Source: Comamonadaceae bacterium G21597-S1 (GTDB lineage Bacteria; Pseudomonadota; Gammaproteobacteria; Burkholderiales; Burkholderiaceae_C). From it: a stretch of 64,000 nucleotides of DNA. A model generated the notes under the pieces. That model did not search any database. It was not told where the DNA came from and saw only the letters and a list, made by a program, of their open reading frames with translations. The stretch lies in contig JAPWHR010000006.1 in assembly GCA_027214345.1 (NCBI GenBank), positions 186,001 to 250,000 of the forward strand. Direction: 5' to 3'. The translations under genes and the position numbers were made by a program. Positions 38,954 to 48,433 of the stretch are shown here, piece by piece (the first letter of the stretch is position 1; each line of letters starts with the position of its first letter).

Positions 38954-40531
38954 ATGAGAAGACTGTTCCGGATATCGATCTGCATGTTGTTGAGTTTCTG
39001 GATGGTGTTGGCGTCGGCGCAGACGCCGACGCGCGGCGGCACCCTGCAATCCGTGTTGTGGCCGGAGCCGCCGGGCATCGTGCCGGGGCTGTTCCTGCAG
39101 TCGCCCGCGCTGCTGCCGGGCACCAAGATCTTCGAGAGCCTGCTGACCTACGACTTCAAGCTCGAGCCCCAGCCCATGCTGGCCGAGTCGTGGTCGATCT
39201 CGCCCGACGGGCGCAAATACACCTTCAAGCTGCGCCGCGACGTGAAGTGGCATGACGGCAAGCCGTTCACGGCCGACGACGTGGTGTTCACGTTCGGCGA
39301 ATTCCTGGTCGACGTGCACCCCCGTTCCAAGGCCGTGTTCCAGCGCACCAAGGTCGTCAAGCTCGACAGCCACACGGTGGAGTTCCTGCTGGCCGAACCG
39401 TTCTCGCCGCTGATCCGCAGCTTCGACACGATCGGCGCGCCGATCCTGCCGGCCCACCTGTACAAGGGCACCGACCTGCGCAAGAACCCGGCGAACAGCA
39501 CGCCGGTGGGTACCGGCCCGTTCAAGTTCAAGGAATGGAAACGCGGCGAATACATTCACCTGGTGCGCAACGACGCCTACTGGCGCAAGGGCCTGCCGTA
39601 CCTGGACGAGATCTACTACCGTTTCGTGCCGGATGCCGCCTCGCGTGCGTTGGCGATGGAAGGCCAGCAGTTCCATATCGCGACCCAGAACGACCTGGAA
39701 CTGATCGACGCGGCGCGACTGGCCAAGCTGCCCTACCTGCAGGCCACCAACAAGGGTTGGGAATGGGGGTCCCCGATCGCCTGGATCGAGCTGAACCTGC
39801 GCAAGCCGCCGTACAACGACAAGCGGTTCCGCCAGGCCATCATGCATGCGCTCAACCGCCAGCAGGTGCGCGACAACATCTTCCAGGGCTTTGCCAAGAT
39901 CGCGACCGGCCCGATCCATTCCGATTCGCCGTTCTACGAGCCGCAGGTACGGAACTACGACTACAACAAGGCCAAGGCCGAAGCGCTGCTCGACGAGATG
40001 GGCCTGAAAAAAGGCGCCAACGGCGTGCGCACCACGGTCAAGTTGCTCGGCCTGCCGTACGGCGAGGTCTGGAACCGCGCCGCCGAGAGCACGCGCCAGG
40101 CCTTGCGCCAGGTCGGCATCGAGGTCGTGCTCGAGTCCTCGGACGCGGCCGGCTGGGTCGATCGCCTGAAGAACTGGGACTTCGAGATGATCATGACCTA
40201 TCTCACGACCCTGTCCGACCCCGCGCTGGGCGTCTCGCGCACCTTCCTGACCGACAACCAGCGCAAGGGCGTGCCGTTCACCAACGAATCCGGGTATTCG
40301 AATCCCAAGGTCGATGCCTTGTTCAAGGAGGCCGCCTCGACGGTCGACGAGGCGCGGCGCAAGCAGCTGTATTCGGAGGTGCAGAAGATCCTGGTCGAGG
40401 ATGCGGCCGTGATCTGGCTGGTCGAGTTGCAATGGCCCACGGTCACCAACAAACGCCTGCATGACGCGGTGATCAACGGCCTGGGCCCGAACGGCAACTT
40501 CGCCGAAGCCTGGCTCGAAAAAGCCCCCTGA
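38954..40531 (+). CDS. ABC transporter periplasmic substrate-binding protein (family 5), amide island
   Basis: 525 aa. GAGGAG six bases before ATG. Signal peptide to ASAQ, then GGTLQSVLWPEPPGIVPGLF, KFKLRRDVKWHDGKPFTADDVVFTF-type SBP_bac_5 core, and NYDYNKAKAEALLDEMG. First gene of the operon divergent from the MocR gene. The ligand is probably the amide or its conjugate processed downstream (inference). Confidence 0.92.
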   Translation: MRRLFRISICMLLSFWMVLASAQTPTRGGTLQSVLWPEPPGIVPGLFLQSPALLPGTKIFESLLTYDFKLEPQPMLAESWSISPDGRKYTFKLRRDVKWHDGKPFTADDVVFTFGEFLVDVHPRSKAVFQRTKVVKLDSHTVEFLLAEPFSPLIRSFDTIGAPILPAHLYKGTDLRKNPANSTPVGTGPFKFKEWKRGEYIHLVRNDAYWRKGLPYLDEIYYRFVPDAASRALAMEGQQFHIATQNDLELIDAARLAKLPYLQATNKGWEWGSPIAWIELNLRKPPYNDKRFRQAIMHALNRQQVRDNIFQGFAKIATGPIHSDSPFYEPQVRNYDYNKAKAEALLDEMGLKKGANGVRTTVKLLGLPYGEVWNRAAESTRQALRQVGIEVVLESSDAAGWVDRLKNWDFEMIMTYLTTLSDPALGVSRTFLTDNQRKGVPFTNESGYSNPKVDALFKEAASTVDEARRKQLYSEVQKILVEDAAVIWLVELQWPTVTNKRLHDAVINGLGPNGNFAEAWLEKAP

Positions 40532-40546
40532 TCCCGGCCTGCGCCC

Positions 40547-41515
40547 ATGCGACTGCTCGCCGCCATTGCCGCCTGGTTGCCCCGCGCCATCCTGACACTG
40601 GCGGCGATCGGCTTGCTCAACTTCACGCTGATCCGGCTCGCTCCGGGCGACCCGGCCGCCGTCATCGCCGGTGAAAGCGGGGCCGGCGACGCGGCATTCA
40701 TGGCCGAGATCCGCCGGGACTACGGCCTGGACAAGCCGATGCCGGTGCAGGTCGGTCATTACCTGGCCCGGCTGGCCACGCTGGACCTGGGTGTGAGCTA
40801 CCGCAACAACCAGCCGGTGATGGACCTGATCACGCAGCGCCTGCCGGCCACGCTGATCCTGACCGGGTCGGCGCTGCTGGTGGCCCTGGTGCTGGGCACG
40901 GCGCTGGGCATCCTGTCAGCGCGATCGCGCGGGGGCTGGCTCGACGTGGCCGTGGGTGCCGGTGCCATGTTCTGTTATGCCATGCCGGTGTTCTGGGTCG
41001 GGCTGGTGCTGGTGCTGGTGTTCTCCGTCGGCCTGGGGTGGTTCCCGGCCTTCGGCATGGTGGCGCTGATTCCCAAGCAAGGCTTCGCCCATGTGCTGGA
41101 CGTGGCCTGGCACCTGGTGCTGCCGGCGCTGACGCTGGCCCTGCTGCACATGGCGGTGTATGTGCGACTGGCCCGCGCGTCCACGCTCGAGGTGCTGGAC
41201 CGGGAGTTCGTGCGCACGGCCCATGCCAAGGGCCTGACAGAGTCGCAGGTGCTGCGCAAGCACGTGCTGCGCAATGCCTTGCTGCCGACGGTGACGATGG
41301 CCGGCCTGCAAATTGGCCATCTGCTCGGCGGCGCCGTGGTCATCGAGACCGTGTTCGCGTGGCCGGGCATCGGTCGCCTGGCCTTCGACGCCTTGCTGCA
41401 GCGCGACTATGCGGTGATTCTCGGCGTCTTTTTCCTGTCGTCGGTACTAGTCGTGTTCGCCAACCTGGCAACCGATCTGGTGCTGCGCCTGGTCGATCCC
41501 CGGATCGGCCGCTGA
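40547..41515 (+). CDS. ABC transporter permease (DppB-like), amide island
   Basis: 322 aa. LNFTLIRLAPGDPAAVIAGE, DYGLDKPMPVQVGHYL, EAA loop EFVRTAHAKGLTESQVLRKHVLRN, and IETVFAWPGIGRLAFDALLQRDY. Six helices. Fifteen bases after the binding-protein gene. Confidence 0.94.
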   Translation: MRLLAAIAAWLPRAILTLAAIGLLNFTLIRLAPGDPAAVIAGESGAGDAAFMAEIRRDYGLDKPMPVQVGHYLARLATLDLGVSYRNNQPVMDLITQRLPATLILTGSALLVALVLGTALGILSARSRGGWLDVAVGAGAMFCYAMPVFWVGLVLVLVFSVGLGWFPAFGMVALIPKQGFAHVLDVAWHLVLPALTLALLHMAVYVRLARASTLEVLDREFVRTAHAKGLTESQVLRKHVLRNALLPTVTMAGLQIGHLLGGAVVIETVFAWPGIGRLAFDALLQRDYAVILGVFFLSSVLVVFANLATDLVLRLVDPRIGR

Positions 41516-41529
41516 TTCGGATCTTCCCC

Positions 41530-42369
41530 ATGAGTCTTGCGACGATGAACCGAAGCCGTTGGCGTGTCTGGGTGGGCGCCGGCATCCTGCTGGCCATTGG
41601 CGTGGTGGCGGTGTTTGCGCCGTGGCTGGCGCCGCACGACCCCTGGGCCCTGCTCGGTCCGCCGATGGCGCCACCGGGCGAGGCCTATCTGCTGGGAACC
41701 GACCTGCTGGGCCGCGACCTGCTGTCGGGATTGATCCACGGCGCCCGCGTATCGCTGCTGATCGGCCTGGCCTCGAGTGCCTGCGCCATTCTGATCGGCG
41801 GCAGCCTGGGTGCGGTGGCGGGATATTTCGGTGGCCGTGTCGATCATGCAGCCATGCGCATCACCGAGTTCTTCCAGGTGATCCCGTCGTTCCTGTTCGC
41901 GATCCTGCTGGTGGCCATCATGACGCCGGGCCTGGAGAGTGTCATCGTCGCCATCGCGCTGGTGACCTGGCCGCCGGTGGCACGGCTGGTGCGGGCCGAG
42001 TTCCTGACCTTGCGCAGCCGCGAATTCGTCGAGGCGGCGCGGTCGGTCGGCATCGGGCACTGGCAGATCATCGTGCGCGAGATCCTGCCCAATGCCTTGC
42101 CGCCGGTCATCGCGGTCGGATCGCTGATGGTGGCCACCGCCATCCTGACCGAGGCCTCGCTGAGTTTTCTCGGACTGGCTGATCCCAACCTGATCAGCTG
42201 GGGCTACATCATCGGTTCCTCGCGGCCGGTGTTCCGCCAGGCCTGGTGGCTCAGCGTGTTGCCGGGGCTGTGCCTGTTCATCACGGTGCTGGCCATCAAC
42301 CTGTTGTCCGATGGCCTGGGAGACGCCAACAATCCGCTGCTGCGTGCGCGGCAGGCGCGTCCGTCATGA
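41530..42369 (+). CDS. ABC transporter permease (DppC-like), amide island
   Basis: 279 aa. YLLGTDLLGRDLLSGLIHGARVS, MRITEFFQVIPSFLFAILLVA and EAA loop EFVEAARSVGIGHWQIIVREILPN. Fourteen bases after the DppB-like gene; its stop overlaps the ATPase start (ATGA). Confidence 0.94.
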   Translation: MSLATMNRSRWRVWVGAGILLAIGVVAVFAPWLAPHDPWALLGPPMAPPGEAYLLGTDLLGRDLLSGLIHGARVSLLIGLASSACAILIGGSLGAVAGYFGGRVDHAAMRITEFFQVIPSFLFAILLVAIMTPGLESVIVAIALVTWPPVARLVRAEFLTLRSREFVEAARSVGIGHWQIIVREILPNALPPVIAVGSLMVATAILTEASLSFLGLADPNLISWGYIIGSSRPVFRQAWWLSVLPGLCLFITVLAINLLSDGLGDANNPLLRARQARPS

Positions 42370-43997
42370 GTGAGCTGCTCGAGATCCGCGATCTGTCGAT
42401 CGCGTTGCCGGCCGGCGCCGACCGGTCGCTGGCGGTGGAGAACCTCAGCCTGCGCGTGCGCCGCGGTCAGACCCTGTGCGTGGTCGGCGAGTCCGGATCG
42501 GGCAAGTCCCTGGCCGCCGCCGCGATCGTGCGCCTGCTGCCCTCGGCCGCGCTGCGCATCACGGCCGGCCAGGTGTTGTTCGACGGCCGCGACACCCTGG
42601 CCATGAACACCGACGAGCTGCTCGCGATCCGGGGCGGTCGGATCGGGTATGTGTTCCAGGACCCGCTGTCCTGCCTCAATCCGCTCGAGCGGGTCGGTGT
42701 GCAGGTGCGCGAAGTGCTCGACCGCCACGGCTGGCCGGGCGACCGTCACCAGCGCGTGCAGGAGATGCTGGCGGACGTCGGATTGCCCAGTCCCGACACG
42801 CTGGTGCACAAGTACCCGTGGCAACTCTCGGGCGGCCAGCGCCAGCGCGTCATGATCGCGATCGCGCTGGCGGCGGATCCGGCGTTGGTCATCGCCGACG
42901 AACCGACAACGGCACTGGACGTCACGACGCAGGCGCAGATCCTGCGGCTGTTGCGCGAGATGCAGGCCAAGCGCAATCTGGGCCTGCTGCTGATCACGCA
43001 CGACTTCGGCGTCGTGTCCGAGATGGCTGACGAGGTTGCGGTGCTCAAGGACGGACGGCTGGTCGAATACGGGCCGCGCGACGCGGTGCTGCGCGACCCG
43101 CAGCAAGACTACACCCGGCGCCTGCTGGCCGCGGTGCCACCATTGACGCCGCGTGCGCTGCGCACAGCCGCGGAGCCGCTGCTCGTGGCGACCGGGTTGG
43201 GCAAGACCTGGCACACCCGCGGCGGCTTGTGGCGGCGCGGCACGTCCACGCACGCGGTCGCCGATGTCGCGTTGACGGTCGGCCGCGGCGAGACCGTGGC
43301 CGTGGTCGGTGAGTCGGGCAGCGGCAAGTCGACGCTGGCGCGATTGCTGGTGCGACTGACCGATGCCGACCACGGCACGGCCCGCCTCGAAGGCCTGGGC
43401 GACGACTACCTGGCCTTGCCGGAGCATGCGCTGGCTCCGTTGCGACGGGCGGTGCAGATGGTGTTCCAGGATCCGTTCGCCTCGCTCAATCCGCGCCACA
43501 CCGTGGGCGAGAGCATCGCGATGGGGCCGATCGCCAACGGCACGCCGCGCGCGCAGGCACTGGACGAGGCGCGTGCGCTGCTGGCTCGCGTCAAGGTCGA
43601 CCCGAAGGCGGCGGACCGTTATCCGAACGAGTTTTCCGGCGGCCAGCGCCAACGTATCGTGATCGCCCGTGCGCTGGCGATGCATCCGCGCCTGCTGGTG
43701 GCCGACGAGCCGGTGTCGGCGCTCGATGTGTCGGTCCAGGCCGAGATCCTCGAGTTGCTCGAGGAGATCCAGGCGCGCGACGGCGTGGGCATGGTGTTCA
43801 TCACGCACGACCTGCGCGTGGCCTCGCGCATGGCCGACCGCATCCTGGTGATGAGCAAGGGGCGCGTGGTCGAGCAGGGCGACGCCCGCGCCCTCCTGAC
43901 CGATCCGCAACATCCGTACACGTGCGAACTGCTGGCCGCGGTGCCGCGCATCGAAACGACGCCGGCGGCGCTTGCGCCGATGTCCGGCCACAACTGA
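42366..43997 (+). CDS. Tandem (fused) ABC ATPase, DppDF/GsiA-type
   Basis: 543 aa with two ATPase domains. Domain 1: VVGESGSGKSLAAAA, LSGGQRQRVMIA, ADEPTTALDV. Domain 2: [37 protein letters not shown]. Each domain has the family tail (YTRRLLAAVP; YTCELLAAVP). One polypeptide replaces the two ATPases that are separate in the importer at 1-4956. Confidence 0.95.
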   Translation: MSELLEIRDLSIALPAGADRSLAVENLSLRVRRGQTLCVVGESGSGKSLAAAAIVRLLPSAALRITAGQVLFDGRDTLAMNTDELLAIRGGRIGYVFQDPLSCLNPLERVGVQVREVLDRHGWPGDRHQRVQEMLADVGLPSPDTLVHKYPWQLSGGQRQRVMIAIALAADPALVIADEPTTALDVTTQAQILRLLREMQAKRNLGLLLITHDFGVVSEMADEVAVLKDGRLVEYGPRDAVLRDPQQDYTRRLLAAVPPLTPRALRTAAEPLLVATGLGKTWHTRGGLWRRGTSTHAVADVALTVGRGETVAVVGESGSGKSTLARLLVRLTDADHGTARLEGLGDDYLALPEHALAPLRRAVQMVFQDPFASLNPRHTVGESIAMGPIANGTPRAQALDEARALLARVKVDPKAADRYPNEFSGGQRQRIVIARALAMHPRLLVADEPVSALDVSVQAEILELLEEIQARDGVGMVFITHDLRVASRMADRILVMSKGRVVEQGDARALLTDPQHPYTCELLAAVPRIETTPAALAPMSGHN

Positions 43998-44014
43998 ACA
44001 GAGGAGGAACAGCA

Positions 44015-45706
44015 ATGTCGAAAGAAAAAATGGGCCCATGGCAGGCCGTTGTCGAAGCCTTGAAGCACGAGGGCGTGACCCATGTCTTCGGGTTGCCGGG
44101 CAACCCCAAGCATCTGGTGAACGACCTGATGGACCATTCGGACATCGAGTTCGTGCTCATGCGCGACGAGAAGTCGGCTGTGGCCTGCGCCTATGCCTGG
44201 GGCCGCCTGACCGGCCAGCCGGGCGTCGTGTTCTCGAACCCGGGGCCGGGCATCACCAACCTGGTGACCGGCCTGCTTGAGGCGACCTGCGGTTCGGTGC
44301 CGATGGTGGCGATCGCCAATGGCGTGGTGCAACACCAGGAAGGCATGGGCGCGTTCCAGGAGCTCGATTCCCGCACGCTGATGCGCCCGGTCACCAAGTG
44401 GATGGAGCGCGTGGCCGACATCCGGCGTGTACCCTGGGTCATGCGGCGTGCCTTCGCCACCGCGCGCAGCGGGCGGCCGGGCGCGGTCTACGTGGAACTG
44501 CCGTCCGACCTGGCCGACCAGCAGTGCGACATGCCGGCGTATGCCGTGGCGCCCGCGGCCAGCCGCTGCCGGCCCGACGCTGAACGGCTGGCCGAGGCCG
44601 TGACCCTGTTGCGCCAGGCCCGCCAGCCGGTCATCGTCTGTGGTGCCGGCGCGGTGGTGTCGGGTGCGGCAGACGAAGTTGCCCGGCTGGCTGACCGGCT
44701 GGCGGCCGCGGTGATGACCACGCCCGGCGGGCGCGGCATCTATCCGGAAGACGGCCCCCACGCGATGGGGCAGATCGGCCTGTATTTCACGCAGGCCGGC
44801 AAGGCCTGGTACGACGACGCCGACGTGCTGCTGGTGCTTGGCTCGCGGCTCGAGGCCTTCAGCACCAACAGCTGGTCGCTGTACCCGAAGAACGCGCGCC
44901 TGGTGCAGGTGGACGTGGACCCGATGGCGCTGGACATGAACTGGCGCACGGCGGTGGGCGTGACCGGCGACGTGCGGCTCAGCGTGCGCGACATGCTCGC
45001 GGAACTCGACCGGCAAGGCCATGCGCGCGACCCGGCACGGGCCGATCGGCTGGCCGGCGCCAGCCGTGCCTATGTGCAGGCCTGCATCACCGAGGCCCGG
45101 GAGCCGCACTTGCCCATCCGCACCCGCCAGGTGCTCGAATCGGTGAACCGCATCTTCGGCCATGACACCATCCTGATGAAGGAGAACGGCGCGGCCGATC
45201 TGTGGTGTTATTACTGGCCGTATTACCGGGTGCTGGACGTCGGCGACTGCGTGCCGATGGCCGAGCAGACCGCGATGGGCATGGGCGCCATCGGCGCCAT
45301 CGGCGCCAAGCTGGCGCGGCCGCACAAGCAGGTCGTGTGTTTCGTCGGCGACGGCGCGATGCAGATGTCCATCGTCGAACTGGCCACGGCCAGCGAGCGG
45401 CGCTGCGGCGTGACCTGGGTGGTGCTGAACAACCAGGCCTTCGGCTGGGTACAGTACAACCAGGTCCTGACCAAACGGCCGCTGCGCAACACCGGGTTCG
45501 AGGTCGGGTCGGATTTCGCGGCGATCGCCCGCGCCCAGGGTTGCCATGGCATCACGGTCACCGACCCGGCCATGGTCGACGCGGCGGTGCAGGAGGCGCA
45601 GCGGCTGAACCAGGAGGGCACCCCCGTGCTGATCGACGTGCGTATCGCCAAACACGACTATTCGGATCATTTCGTCGCCGTGCACCATGAACGCATCGAC
45701 CACTGA
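44015..45706 (+). CDS. ThDP-dependent enzyme (acetolactate synthase/benzoylformate decarboxylase superfamily)
   Basis: 563 aa. GAGGAGG upstream. N-terminal PYR domain with catalytic Glu52 in RDEKSAVACAYAWGR; central domain; C-terminal PP domain with ThDP/Mg motif GDGAMQM (445-451) ending in NN (472-473). It should decarboxylate or ligate a 2-oxo acid or acyl-CoA; the sequence does not say which. Its last 20 bases overlap the small-subunit gene, so it is tied to the amidase by translation coupling. Confidence 0.85.
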   Translation: MSKEKMGPWQAVVEALKHEGVTHVFGLPGNPKHLVNDLMDHSDIEFVLMRDEKSAVACAYAWGRLTGQPGVVFSNPGPGITNLVTGLLEATCGSVPMVAIANGVVQHQEGMGAFQELDSRTLMRPVTKWMERVADIRRVPWVMRRAFATARSGRPGAVYVELPSDLADQQCDMPAYAVAPAASRCRPDAERLAEAVTLLRQARQPVIVCGAGAVVSGAADEVARLADRLAAAVMTTPGGRGIYPEDGPHAMGQIGLYFTQAGKAWYDDADVLLVLGSRLEAFSTNSWSLYPKNARLVQVDVDPMALDMNWRTAVGVTGDVRLSVRDMLAELDRQGHARDPARADRLAGASRAYVQACITEAREPHLPIRTRQVLESVNRIFGHDTILMKENGAADLWCYYWPYYRVLDVGDCVPMAEQTAMGMGAIGAIGAKLARPHKQVVCFVGDGAMQMSIVELATASERRCGVTWVVLNNQAFGWVQYNQVLTKRPLRNTGFEVGSDFAAIARAQGCHGITVTDPAMVDAAVQEAQRLNQEGTPVLIDVRIAKHDYSDHFVAVHHERIDH

Positions 45707-46022
45707 GCCGGTCGGGGTGCACGGTGTCTCGGCCGAGCAGGCGGCGCTGATCCGGCGCTTCCGGGCGGATCCGCTGGCCGCGCCCGATGCGCAGCTGCGC
45801 GCCTTCCTGCTGCCGCTGCGCAACCTGCCGGCGGTGGGCAAGCATGCGCTGATGCGCCTGCCGGCGCAGCAGGCCTGGACGCTGGTGCGGCTCGGCGGCC
45901 GCGAGGCCCCGGTCGAGATCGTCGGCGGTCGCTGGCGCTCGCGCGCCGATGCCGAATGGGCGGTGTTCCGGGCCCGCTGGCAGGCCGTGTTTGGATGGGA
46001 TCCGGAGCGCCTCGATGACTGA
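45687..46022 (+). CDS. Small subunit, N,N-dimethylformamidase alpha-like
   Basis: 111 aa, mostly helical (AEQAALIRRFRADPLAAPDAQLRAFLLPLRNLP), no signal peptide. I identify it by position: the known DMF amidohydrolase is a small alpha plus a large beta subunit encoded side by side, and the next gene is clearly beta-like. Known alpha subunits are somewhat longer (about 130 aa). It overlaps the ThDP gene by 20 bases and the beta gene by eight. Confidence 0.6.
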   Translation: MNASTTEPVGVHGVSAEQAALIRRFRADPLAAPDAQLRAFLLPLRNLPAVGKHALMRLPAQQAWTLVRLGGREAPVEIVGGRWRSRADAEWAVFRARWQAVFGWDPERLDD

Positions 46023-48258
46023 CGTTGTCGGCTACCTGGACCGGTGGACGGCGCAGCCGGGTGGCCGCGTGGCGGTGCACCTGTCCAGCGCCGCGCCCGG
46101 AGCCGCCACGGTGACGCTGATCCGCCTGGGGCGTGGCGCGCTGCGGGATGAGCCCGACGGCATCGTATTCGAGACCGTGGACGCCGTGCCCGCGCAGGCG
46201 GTGGCGCTGCGCCCGCAGCCGGTTGACGCCGGCTCGTATGCGCAGGTCGATGGACTGGCCGACCTGCCGTTGGCCGATGCCAGCCTGGCCGTGCTGGTGC
46301 AACCGTGGCTGGTGTCCGGCGAGGAGCAGGTGATCGTAGCCTTGCAGGGCGCCGATGCGCGGCGGAGCCTGCGGGTGGCGATCGATGGTGATGGTCATGT
46401 GGCCCTGCGCGTTGGTGAGGCACAGGCCACGAGCCCGCACCCCGTGTTTGCGCGCCGCTGGAGCCTGTGGCTGCTGCACTGGTGTGCCGGCTCCGTGGAA
46501 CTGGACATCGTCGACGTGCGCACCAGCCGGCGCAACACGCTGGTGCTGCCGCTGCCGACCGCGCCGCCGGCCTGGCGGACCCTGACGCTGGCCGGCATGG
46601 CGCTGCAGGACGGCACGGTCGGTGCGCATTTCGACGGCCGGCTCGAGCGCCCGATGTTGTGGCCATCGGCGGTGTCGAGCGACGCGGCGCTGGACGCGTT
46701 GCTGCGCCAACGCGGCCTGCCCGACGGGGCGCTTGCCTGCTGGGATTTCGCACCCCACGAGCAGCAGTCCCTGCTGCCCGACCACGGGCCGTACGGCCTG
46801 CACGGCCGGCTCGTGCAAGGCCCCAAGCGCGCGGTGCGCGGCGCACGCTGGAGCGGCTCGGTGTTCGACTGGCGCCAGGCGCCCGAACAATATGCCGCCG
46901 CACATTTCCATCGGGACGACCTGACCGACGCCCAGTGGCAGCCCGACGTCTGGATCGAGCTGCCGCCCGACCTGCGTTCGGGTGCGTATGCGGTGCGGAT
47001 CCAACGCGACGAGGTCGGCGACAACAACAGCCTGACGGGCGGCCTGTGCCGCCTGCCGCTGTTCGTGCGGCCGGCAACCGCGCCATCGCCCGGGAACGCC
47101 GTGGTGGCGGTGGTGTTCCCGACCTTCACCTACCTGGCCTATGCGAACGACCGCTGCGCATTGTTCGGGCACAACCCCGAGGTACTGGCCGACCAGGCGA
47201 TCACGCTCGAGCCCGCCGACGTGTTGTTGTCGCAGCATCCGCAGTGGGGCCTGTCGCTGTACGACACGCATCGTGACGGGGCAGGCGTCAGCACCACGTC
47301 GCGCTGGCGTCCCATACCCGGTTTCCAGCCGGACCAGCGCGCCTGGCAGGCCGGTGAAGGTTCGGGACGCTGGAACTATCCGGGCGACCTGTTGCTGGTC
47401 GAATGGCTCGAACGCGAAGGCATCGCCTGGCATGCGTTCACCGACGACGACCTGCACGCCCATGGCAGCGCCGTGCTCGCGCCCTATCGCACCGTGCTCA
47501 CCGGCAACCATCCCGAATACGCGACGACCGCACTGCTCGACGCCTACCGCGGTTTCGTGGCCGGCGGCGGACGCATGGTGTATCTGGGCGGCAACGGTTT
47601 TTACTGGAAGGTGGCCTGCCACCCGCAGCACGATGGTGTGCTCGAACTGCGCCGGGCCGAGGACGGCAACCGCAGCTGGGCCGAGGAGCCCGGCGAGTAT
47701 TACCATGCGTTCGACGGCGGTTATGGGGGCCTGTGGCGCCGCAATGGCGTGGCGCCGCAAAGCTGGCTCGGCGTCGGCTACAGCGGCCAGGGCTTCCGGC
47801 GCAGCGTGGGATACGAGCGTACGGCCGAGTCCGACCTGCCGCAGGTCGCATTCGTGTTCGACGGCGTGCCCGCGCGCAGCTTTGGTACGCAGGGCGTGAT
47901 CGGCGGGGGGTGCGCCGGCGTCGAGGTGGACCGTCAGGACGTGGCTTTGGGCTCCGATCCGCTCGGCATCCGGCTGGCCAGCTCGATGCCGTTCGATGCG
48001 ACCTATTTCGTGGCCAACGAAGAGTTGCTGGTGTCGCGACCGACGATCAGCGGTCCGTTTTCGCCCGGCCTGCGCGCCGACGTGGTGTTGCAGTCGGCGG
48101 CGGGGGGTGGCGCGGTGTTCTGTACCGGATCGATCGCATGGGTCGGTGGCCTGGCCGCCGTCGGCGGCGACCCGCACGTGCAGCGCATCACCCGCAATGT
48201 ATTGACGCGTTTCCTCGACCCGGCGCCGCTGGAGGTGGAACGCGGGGAGGCCCACTGA
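46015..48258 (+). CDS. Large subunit, N,N-dimethylformamidase beta-like amidohydrolase
   Basis: 747 aa, no signal peptide. A lectin-like N-terminal half (to about 330) precedes the catalytic C-terminal domain with FPTFTYLAYAND (368-379), LSLYDTH (413-419), NHPEY (498-502), GGNGFYWKVA and EPGEYYHAFDGGYGGLWRR, which match the DMFase beta family. The characterised Paracoccus enzyme uses a mononuclear iron held by two Tyr and one Glu; by spacing the likely ligands here are Tyr373 or Tyr376, Tyr416 and Glu501 (inference). It should hydrolyse a small or N-substituted amide. Substrate need not be DMF. Confidence 0.82.
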   Translation: MTDVVGYLDRWTAQPGGRVAVHLSSAAPGAATVTLIRLGRGALRDEPDGIVFETVDAVPAQAVALRPQPVDAGSYAQVDGLADLPLADASLAVLVQPWLVSGEEQVIVALQGADARRSLRVAIDGDGHVALRVGEAQATSPHPVFARRWSLWLLHWCAGSVELDIVDVRTSRRNTLVLPLPTAPPAWRTLTLAGMALQDGTVGAHFDGRLERPMLWPSAVSSDAALDALLRQRGLPDGALACWDFAPHEQQSLLPDHGPYGLHGRLVQGPKRAVRGARWSGSVFDWRQAPEQYAAAHFHRDDLTDAQWQPDVWIELPPDLRSGAYAVRIQRDEVGDNNSLTGGLCRLPLFVRPATAPSPGNAVVAVVFPTFTYLAYANDRCALFGHNPEVLADQAITLEPADVLLSQHPQWGLSLYDTHRDGAGVSTTSRWRPIPGFQPDQRAWQAGEGSGRWNYPGDLLLVEWLEREGIAWHAFTDDDLHAHGSAVLAPYRTVLTGNHPEYATTALLDAYRGFVAGGGRMVYLGGNGFYWKVACHPQHDGVLELRRAEDGNRSWAEEPGEYYHAFDGGYGGLWRRNGVAPQSWLGVGYSGQGFRRSVGYERTAESDLPQVAFVFDGVPARSFGTQGVIGGGCAGVEVDRQDVALGSDPLGIRLASSMPFDATYFVANEELLVSRPTISGPFSPGLRADVVLQSAAGGGAVFCTGSIAWVGGLAAVGGDPHVQRITRNVLTRFLDPAPLEVERGEAH

Positions 48259-48365
48259 AGTGAAAGACGCCCCCCGTCTGTCCGGTTTCACTGCGTGTAA
48301 ACCGGCCGAACCCCCCACTGGGGGGCGGGCCGGCCGCTTCGGAGCGGCCGTGCGCGGCGGCCCCT
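48259..48365. repeat. Hairpin-rich intergenic element
   Basis: Starts at the base after the amidase stop. AGTGAAA (48259-48265) pairs with TTTCACT (48286-48292); CCGGCC...CCCCCC-ACT-GGGGGG...GGCCGG (48302-48333) forms a strong stem; GGCCGCT-TCGG-AGCGGCC (48332-48349) is a perfect 7-bp stem-loop. No T-run follows, so it is not a classic terminator. Compact stems like these resemble extragenic repetitive elements of Burkholderiales (inference). It separates the amidase genes from the SDR genes. Confidence 0.6.
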
Positions 48366-48433
48366 TGAACTTTCATGCCTCGTGGGTGGCGCACGGCGCC
48401 ATGGAAAACTGATATGAACAAGGAGACACGCAG

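Noticed and set aside
48259-48365. Rho-independent terminator after the amidase gene
   Set aside because: Strong stems but no following T-run.
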